Shown one piece after another: positions 48,188-52,974 of a stretch of 52,974 nucleotides of DNA (the stretch's first letter is position 1; every line of letters starts with the position of its first letter). The translations under genes were made by a program, and so were the position numbers. Under the pieces are notes generated by a model. It saw only the letters and a program-made list of their open reading frames with translations, was not told where the DNA came from and did not search any database. This DNA is from an uncultured Agathobaculum sp. (GTDB lineage Bacteria > Bacillota > Clostridia > Oscillospirales > Butyricicoccaceae): NCBI RefSeq assembly GCF_944380985.1, contig NZ_CALWJJ010000011.1:1-52974 (forward strand), given 5' to 3'.

Positions 48188-48226
48188 GGAAGGCCCCATG
48201 GAATGCAAAATTCCATGGGGCCTTCC
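48188..48226. repeat. 17-bp perfect hairpin between convergent genes
   Basis: GGAAGGCCCCATGGAAT (48188-48204) and its complement (48210-48226) flank GCAAA. No T-run follows on the plus strand. It probably ends the convergent membrane-protein transcript. Confidence 0.75.
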
Positions 48227-48249
48227 CCTGCCGGAAAGTGCGCTTTGGA

Positions 48250-49323
48250 TTATCTGAATATTTTTATCGTGCCCTGCTCATTTAAATACCGCAGCAGCGA
48301 CAGGCCGATCGGAAACCCGAACAGACCGACCGCGCCAAACAGCTGCGCGCCCACATACAGGCTAGCAAGCGTCGCCACCGGATGCAGGCCGAGCTGGCTG
48401 CCGACAATTTTAGGCTCAATGATATTTCGGATGACCGTGACCACGATATACACCGCAAACAGCGCGATTGCCATATGGTATTCGCCCTGAATGGCTGTAA
48501 TCGCCGCCCAAGGGAGCATGATGCCGCCCGTGCCAAGGACAGGCAGGATGTCAAAAATAGCAATTAGCAGCGCGATCACAAGCGCGTTTTCAATACCGAT
48601 GACCGACAGGCCGATAGACAGCTCTACAAAGGTGATCGACATAATGATAAGATACGAACGAATGCATACGAACAGCGTACCTGTCACATATTCCTTGATC
48701 TCCCAGAAGATGGTCTGGCCGTTTTTGCTGAGCTGCCGGACAAAGAAGGTCACGATCCGATCATAATCCACCGCAATAAAAAAGGTGGAGATAATCATCA
48801 GCAGCAGCTTGACAAACAGGCCGGGCAGCGATCCGGCAATGCTCGACAGCACAGTGATCGCACTGCCCGACAGGCTAGACACGATCTGCCCGAGTGAGTC
48901 GACAAACTCCCCCCACAGCCTCTCGAGCGAGGCGAGCAGCGCCTCGTCCATGCTGAGCACGGATTGCTCGATACCGTCGAAGATGTCCATCAGCACCGGC
49001 TCGACCCGCCAGGTGTAAAAGGAGGGCAGCTGCTGCAAAAAATCCCCTGTTGCGGTAAACGCCTTAATGCTGAGCAACACGAGCAGCACGCCGACCGTAC
49101 AGTAAAACAGTAGCACCATCAAGATCGCAACCAGCTTGCGGCTGAGACGCAGCCGGCTCGCCGCAAACCGAATCGGCCGCTTGAGCAGATAGGCGATCAC
49201 AAAGCCGATCACGAATGGCATAAGCAGTGGCAGCGCGTACTTGAGCAACACGAACAGAATCAGCACCATCAGTCCAAAATACAGGATATTGATGATAAAG
49301 TGTTGTTTTTTCCCTATATTCAT
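48250..49323 (-). CDS. AI-2E/YtvI-family membrane protein
   Basis: This 357-residue protein has two N-terminal helix pairs, a central amphipathic region and a conserved C-terminal membrane block: SYLIIMSITFVELSIGLSVI, LIAIFDILPVLGTGGIMLPW and IVVTVIRNIIEPKIVGSQLG, then LHPVATLASLYVG. These are the PF01594 signatures. In spore formers the YtvI branch is linked to sporulation, but other members are transporters. GGGGGAAAC precedes the ATG. Confidence 0.9.
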   Translation of the reverse strand: MNIGKKQHFIINILYFGLMVLILFVLLKYALPLLMPFVIGFVIAYLLKRPIRFAASRLRLSRKLVAILMVLLFYCTVGVLLVLLSIKAFTATGDFLQQLPSFYTWRVEPVLMDIFDGIEQSVLSMDEALLASLERLWGEFVDSLGQIVSSLSGSAITVLSSIAGSLPGLFVKLLLMIISTFFIAVDYDRIVTFFVRQLSKNGQTIFWEIKEYVTGTLFVCIRSYLIIMSITFVELSIGLSVIGIENALVIALLIAIFDILPVLGTGGIMLPWAAITAIQGEYHMAIALFAVYIVVTVIRNIIEPKIVGSQLGLHPVATLASLYVGAQLFGAVGLFGFPIGLSLLRYLNEQGTIKIFR

Positions 49324-49837
49324 TTTGTTTCCCCCACAAAAGGCTGCACTGCACGCAAAAAGGCATAACCCGCATGCTGCCCGGCACGGGTAGCGGAGGT
49401 ATGCCTTATCCGATCAGTTATGCGTTTTTTGCTATCAGCCGGGCCGGCGCCGTCATGATACATGGTGTGATGCAGTTCCTTTCCACCAAATATTGTGTTG
49501 GTTTTATTATAAGCAGTGTGCCGGACACTGTCAACCGCCCTCACGTCATATTTAACGGATCTGTAACAACTGCGGGTGGAAATCTTTCAGCGCCAGCGGT
49601 ATTTGCCGCGCTCGATCGGCCCGAACAACAGGCCGATGCATCTCTTGAGCATCTTTAGCAGCCCGCCACATTCCGCCTTGCGCCGTTTCATGCCGCATAC
49701 CTCCCATGTCACTTATCGTGCTTGGCTTTTTCTATTTTAATTCTACCGCATTTTACAACATTTTTCTTGCAGGAATTGGTGAATTTTTTCTTAAGAATTT
49801 GTGAAGAGGCTGCCCGACAGGCAGCCCCTTTGCATTT
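49324..49837. other. Intergenic region, mostly gene-free
   Basis: Apart from the possible small gene at 49587-49691, this 514-bp stretch has no supported gene. Plus-strand open frames lack ribosome sites. It contains an AT-rich part at 49700-49800 that may be a minus-strand promoter. Confidence 0.5.
49587..49691 (-). CDS. Possible 34-residue Arg/Lys-rich protein
   Basis: MKRRKAECGGLLKMLKRCIG followed by LLFGPIERGKYRWR: basic, with a hydrophobic centre and two cysteines. GGGAGG lies 8 nt before the ATG, the main support. No known family; it may not be expressed. Confidence 0.4.
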   Translation of the reverse strand: MKRRKAECGGLLKMLKRCIGLLFGPIERGKYRWR

Positions 49838-51112
49838 TCAGTCCTCAGGCTCCAGGCCGTCGTCCGCATCGAAGCCGAGCACCGCCTGGCTTTCCGCCTC
49901 GGTCAGCTCGGTCACACCCTTGAGGCGGCGCCGGATCGCGCGCGTGCGCGTGCCCACCAGTTTGTCAAGCTCTCGGCTAGCCTGGTCAAGCCGGGTTTGT
50001 GTCTGGGTCAGGCAGGCTTCAAACTTGTCAAACTCGGTTTTGACCGCGCCGAGTACACTCCACACCTCGCCCGAACGCTTTTGGATAGCAATCGTGCGAA
50101 ACGACATCTGCAAGGAGTTCAGCAGCGCCGCCATCGTGCTCGGGCCGGCGATATTGACATGGTAATCACGCTGAAGCACCTCGACCAGACCACGGCTTAC
50201 CACCTCGGCGTACAGCCCCTCAAACGGCAGAAACAGTATGCCGAAATCAGTGGTATAGGGCGGCTCGATATACTTGTCGCGGATGTCCTTTGCCTCGGCC
50301 TTGAGCGTCGCAATCAGCTGCTTTGCGCAGGCGTCGATCTGCTCGCGCACACCGTCCTCATAGGCGTCGCGCAGTGCGCCGTAGGTGTCGCCCGGGAACT
50401 TGGAGTCAATCGGCAGCCAGACGTGTCCGCCGTCCTCGACCGGCAGCTTGACCGCATATTCGACCACGTTGCGGCTGCCCGGCCGCGTGGCGACGTTTAC
50501 CTCATACTGCTCGGGCGCAAGGATGTCCTCCAAAATCGCGCCGAGCTGGATCTCTCCCACGATGCCACGCGTCTTGACGTTAGTCAGCACTTTCTTCAGG
50601 TCGCCCACGCCCTGCGCGAGTGTCTGCATCTCGCCAAGGCCCTTATATACCTGCTCTAGCCGCTCGTTGACCAGCCGGAATGACTCGTTCATGCGCTCAG
50701 ACAGTGTTTTTTGCAGCTTTTCATCGACAATTTTACGCATGTCCTCCAGCTTTTTGTTGTTATCCTCCTGCATGGCGCGCAGGTTTTTGTCCACAGTCGC
50801 GCGGATGTTCTCAAGGTTCTGCGTGGTCTCGGCGGTAAAGCCGTGCAAGCGGGTTTCAAACCGGCTCATCTGCTCGGTCACGCCGCCCATTTTGTCGGTC
50901 AGGCTTTTGTCCATCGCGGCAAGCTGCTGCCGCTGGGCCTCGCGCCCCTCTTTGAGATTCTGGCTGACAAGCGAGCCGAGCGCAGTGATCGTGCCACCCA
51001 TTTCGGCGCCGTCCGCGTGTGGCGGCTGCGCCGGCCGACGCACGAGCAGCACGATGACGAGCACGAGCAGCACCGCGACAAGCGCCAGCGTTATAATCGG
51101 TATGTATTGCAT
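49838..51112 (-). CDS. rmuC: RmuC-family DNA recombination protein
   Basis: This 424-residue protein has an N-terminal membrane anchor (ITLALVAVLLVLVIVLLV), a long coiled coil (about residues 40-160) and the RmuC nuclease-like domain. Visible motifs are GIVGEIQLGAILEDILAPEQ, VWLPIDSKFPGDTYGALRDA and DFGILFLPFEGLYAEVVSRG, then MAALLNSLQMSFRTIAIQKR. RmuC limits sequence inversions, by an activity not fully defined. ATG 51112 follows GGGGGGAG and is 16 bp downstream of the synthetase gene. Confidence 0.93.
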   Translation of the reverse strand: MQYIPIITLALVAVLLVLVIVLLVRRPAQPPHADGAEMGGTITALGSLVSQNLKEGREAQRQQLAAMDKSLTDKMGGVTEQMSRFETRLHGFTAETTQNLENIRATVDKNLRAMQEDNNKKLEDMRKIVDEKLQKTLSERMNESFRLVNERLEQVYKGLGEMQTLAQGVGDLKKVLTNVKTRGIVGEIQLGAILEDILAPEQYEVNVATRPGSRNVVEYAVKLPVEDGGHVWLPIDSKFPGDTYGALRDAYEDGVREQIDACAKQLIATLKAEAKDIRDKYIEPPYTTDFGILFLPFEGLYAEVVSRGLVEVLQRDYHVNIAGPSTMAALLNSLQMSFRTIAIQKRSGEVWSVLGAVKTEFDKFEACLTQTQTRLDQASRELDKLVGTRTRAIRRRLKGVTELTEAESQAVLGFDADDGLEPED

Positions 51113-51128
51113 ATGCGACTCCCCCCTT

Positions 51129-51794
51129 TTACAGCACGCGCAGCTCTTTGGCAATGCGCTGCATTTCCTCGTCGGTCGCGGCGATCACGTCGGCGCAGGC
51201 CTTGAGGTCGTCCGAGATCTGCGGCGGTACCTCGACGTCCGCCTTATAGCGCAGCTGGTGCTCAAGGCTTGCCCAGAAGTCCATTGCGATCGTGCGCAGC
51301 TGCAGTTCGATATGCACAGGCTTTGTGCTCTCGGACAGAAAGATCGGCACCTCGAGAATAAGGTGCAGGCTGCGATAGCCGTTGGGCTTGGGGTTTTGGA
51401 TATAGTCCTTTTTCTCGATCAGCGTCAGATCGTCCTGCCGCATAAGCATGTCAGCCACGGTATAAATATCCTCGATAAACGGACAGATCACGCGGATGCC
51501 GCCGATGTCGTTTAAGTTCTCCATCATTGACTGCAGCGATATTGGGTAACCGCGGCGCTTGAGCTTGCCGATGATGCTGCGCGGTGACTTAATGCGGCTT
51601 TTAATCGAATCAATCGGACTTGGTTTACCTGAAATACGCGACTCATCGCTTAAAATATCGAGTTTGGTCTTGATCTCGCGAATACCGGCCTCGTAAAGCA
51701 GCATAACCTGCTGCACTTGCATGGCCGACTCGATCAGTCTTTCCTCATCGTGTTCGGACAGACGGTCCATTTTTAAAAAATCAGCAAAATCCAT
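51129..51794 (-). CDS. Small alarmone synthetase ((p)ppGpp synthetase, RelA/SpoT domain)
   Basis: This 221-residue protein has the synthetase domain only. SIKSRIKSPRSIIGKLKRRG, LNDIGGIRVICPFIEDIYTV and KDYIQNPKPNGYRSLHLILE hold the nucleotide-binding residues, and HIELQLRTIAMDFWASLEH is the catalytic strand and helix. No hydrolase domain is present, as in SAS1/YjbM (RelQ)-type enzymes. It makes the stringent-response alarmone. It is in an operon with rmuC. Confidence 0.93.
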   Translation of the reverse strand: MDFADFLKMDRLSEHDEERLIESAMQVQQVMLLYEAGIREIKTKLDILSDESRISGKPSPIDSIKSRIKSPRSIIGKLKRRGYPISLQSMMENLNDIGGIRVICPFIEDIYTVADMLMRQDDLTLIEKKDYIQNPKPNGYRSLHLILEVPIFLSESTKPVHIELQLRTIAMDFWASLEHQLRYKADVEVPPQISDDLKACADVIAATDEEMQRIAKELRVL

Positions 51795-51896
51795 TTGATT
51801 TCCTCCATTAGCTGCGGGATGTGTCTGTCAGATAGTATAGCACAGCCGCATCATCCGGGCAAATCCGGCCGGCACTTTTTACGAAAACGGACAAGC

Positions 51897-52322
51897 TCAC
51901 AGCTTTTTGTTGTAATACAGCAGCGTGAAAAGCTCGGTGAGCAGCATAATGGTAAACATCAGCCCAAACGCCACCAACATCCCGCCGAATGCCTCCTGCG
52001 CGGGTGAGGGCGCGCACAACACTCCTACGATGCTCACCCAAAACCCGCCAATGCAGACCAGCTCCACAATGCCGAGCGCGCGGCTTTTGGCGCGCAGCTC
52101 TACCAGCCGGTTGCGCTCATCAAGCTGCGCAATCTTATCCTCGCGCGACATCTCGCGTGACAGGCTGCGTAAAAGTGCACCAATCCCCAGGAACAGGCAG
52201 AGCGTCATAACGACCGTGCCCTTGACCTCAAACCCCTTCCAGATGCTGACGAGCAGCATGAGTACGCCGAGCACGGTCATCCCCAGCCCGTACCGGAAGT
52301 TCCTTTTGTTATAAATCTTCAT
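51897..52322 (-). CDS. Four-helix membrane protein partnered with an XRE regulator
   Basis: This 141-residue protein has two N-terminal helices (GMTVLGVLMLLVSIW and TVVMTLCLFLGIGALL), a cytoplasmic loop with SREDKIAQLDERNRLVELRA and two C-terminal helices. The DERN-containing loop is typical of DUF2178-like proteins encoded next to small XRE regulators. The two may form a regulatory pair; no activity is known. It overlaps the regulator gene by 14 nt. Confidence 0.78.
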   Translation of the reverse strand: MKIYNKRNFRYGLGMTVLGVLMLLVSIWKGFEVKGTVVMTLCLFLGIGALLRSLSREMSREDKIAQLDERNRLVELRAKSRALGIVELVCIGGFWVSIVGVLCAPSPAQEAFGGMLVAFGLMFTIMLLTELFTLLYYNKKL

Positions 52323-52539
52323 ACTTCTTATCCTCCTCCGCCTTGTTTTCTTTCAAGAGATACAGCTCCTCGATCGTCATGCCGAACACCTCGGCAATAC
52401 GGTAGGCAAGCAGCAGCGAAGGGTTGTACTGCCCCTTTTCCAGCGAGATAATCGTGCGCGAGGAAACATGCACCCGTTCGGCAAGCTGCTGCTGCGTCAG
52501 CCCGGCCGCCGTGCGCAGCTCTCTGACTCTGTTTTTCAA
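52309..52539 (-). CDS. XRE-family transcriptional regulator
   Basis: This 76-residue helix-turn-helix protein (GLTQQQLAERVHVSSRTIIS, LEKGQYNPSLLLAYRIAEVF) has an acidic tail. The start is TTG 52539 with GGGAGGGAGG further upstream. It lies with the membrane-protein gene in a two-gene operon; overlapping palindromes upstream suggest autoregulation. Confidence 0.88.
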   Translation of the reverse strand: MKNRVRELRTAAGLTQQQLAERVHVSSRTIISLEKGQYNPSLLLAYRIAEVFGMTIEELYLLKENKAEEDKKYEDL

Positions 52540-52578
52540 CCTCTGTCCAGCCTCCCTCCCGATACAGCATGCGCTATA

Positions 52579-52600
52579 TGAAGTTTACTTCATGTGAAGT
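52579..52600. promoter_or_regulatory. Overlapping palindromic operators upstream of the XRE gene
   Basis: TGAAGTTTACTTCA (52579-52592) and ACTTCATGTGAAGT (52587-52600) are two overlapping palindromes sharing the ACTTCA half-site, 40 bp upstream of the regulator start. The half-site is close to the TGAAGA half-site of the prophage operators. Confidence 0.7.
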
Positions 52601-52743
52601 ATATTTCATATTATATGCAATCGAGTGCAAAAGTCAAGCCCTGCCCGCATCAAAATTTTATGCAGGACGCGGCGCGCAAAAAAGCGGCGGGCCGCAAATG
52701 CGGTCCGCCGCAGCCGTCCACTGAAGAACGGCATTATGCCAGG

Positions 52744-52974
52744 TCATATCTGTTTGCGGATGCGGTCTAGCGCACCCTTTTCCAGCCGGGAGACCTGCGC
52801 CTGTGAGATATGGATCTCCTCAGCCACCTCCATCTGGGTGCGTCCCTCAAAAAAGCGCAGGCGGATGATCTTTTTCTCACGCTCGCTTAAGCTGTCAATC
52901 GCCTCGCGCAGCGCGATGCGCGCCAGCCACTGCTCGTCCGTGTTTTTGCTGTCGCCCACCTGATCCATAACGCA
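52744..52974 (-). CDS. sigG: Sporulation sigma factor SigG, C-terminal part (continues beyond the window)
   Basis: The 76 visible residues contain the end of region 3 (VMDQVGDSKNTDEQWLARIA), LREAIDSLSEREKKIIRLRF and region 4.2 with the helix-turn-helix TQMEVAEEIHISQAQVSRLE. The sequence follows the sigma-G pattern more closely than sigma-F or sigma-E. Sigma-G directs late forespore transcription. The start lies outside the window, and the frame is open to its edge. Confidence 0.88.
   Translation of the reverse strand, partial: CVMDQVGDSKNTDEQWLARIALREAIDSLSEREKKIIRLRFFEGRTQMEVAEEIHISQAQVSRLEKGALDRIRKQI

Noticed and set aside
1..52974. CRISPR arrays, rRNA genes, known riboswitches
   Set aside because: No regularly spaced repeats, rRNA segments or recognisable riboswitch cores were seen on either strand.

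Overview
The window looks like chromosomal DNA of a GC-rich, spore-forming, butyrate-producing member of the Clostridia. Sporulation genes (spmA/spmB, spoIIID, cotJABC, the 3' end of sigG) lie beside fermentation genes (butyryl-CoA:acetate CoA-transferase, 4-hydroxybutyrate dehydrogenase, 4-hydroxybutyryl-CoA dehydratase, thiolase, crotonase, 3-hydroxybutyryl-CoA dehydrogenase). A Butyricicoccus/Agathobaculum-like organism would fit, but that placement is inference.

Layout. 1-2.7 kb: recombinase end of a Tn4451/TnpX-type integrative element (TnpW-like protein, a resolvase-like protein without the catalytic Ser, and a large serine recombinase). 2.7-15.8 kb: ECF S component, but, an amino-acid ABC importer, then 4hbd, abfD, a small Cys protein, a CoA-transferase, thl, crt and hbd. 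The 4-hydroxybutyrate branch and the acetyl-CoA branch meet at crotonyl-CoA, and But makes butyrate from butyryl-CoA. bcd-etfAB and succinate-semialdehyde genes are not in view. 15.9-21.3 kb: spmA/spmB, an AbrB-like regulator, spoIIID, a TetR regulator, a biotin-dependent carboxyltransferase operon and tRNA-Arg(CCU). 21.3-23.1 kb: EamA pseudogene, DedA protein and a small membrane protein.

23.15-39.98 kb is the centrepiece. The cotJA-cotJB-cotJC operon (minus strand) is split inside cotJC by a 15,692-bp prophage-derived element. The 5' part of cotJC lies at 39.4-39.5 kb and the 3' part at 23.2-23.75 kb. Both junctions carry the same 5 bp (GGCCC on the plus strand), and joining the host halves at it restores cotJC exactly in frame. 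The element carries an intact serine integrase next to one junction, divergent repressor/Cro-type promoters with palindromic operators, two LexA-type SOS boxes, a BglII-family restriction enzyme with an MT-A70 methylase, a nuclease-like accessory gene and replication genes. Its head, tail and lysis genes are reduced to fused stumps and frameshifted remnants. This is the pattern of a skin-like element that may be excised during sporulation; excision itself is inferred, not shown.

40.1-53 kb: a YwlG-family protein, HAD hydrolase, a TSCPD pseudogene with stops at two cysteine positions, a BceRS/BceAB-like two-component system with ABC exporter, a secreted stalk-domain protein, an AI-2E/YtvI-type membrane protein, RmuC, a small (p)ppGpp synthetase, an XRE regulator with membrane partner, and the C-terminal end of sigG at the window edge. 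Many genes end in long perfect hairpins; several of these lack the usual T-run.
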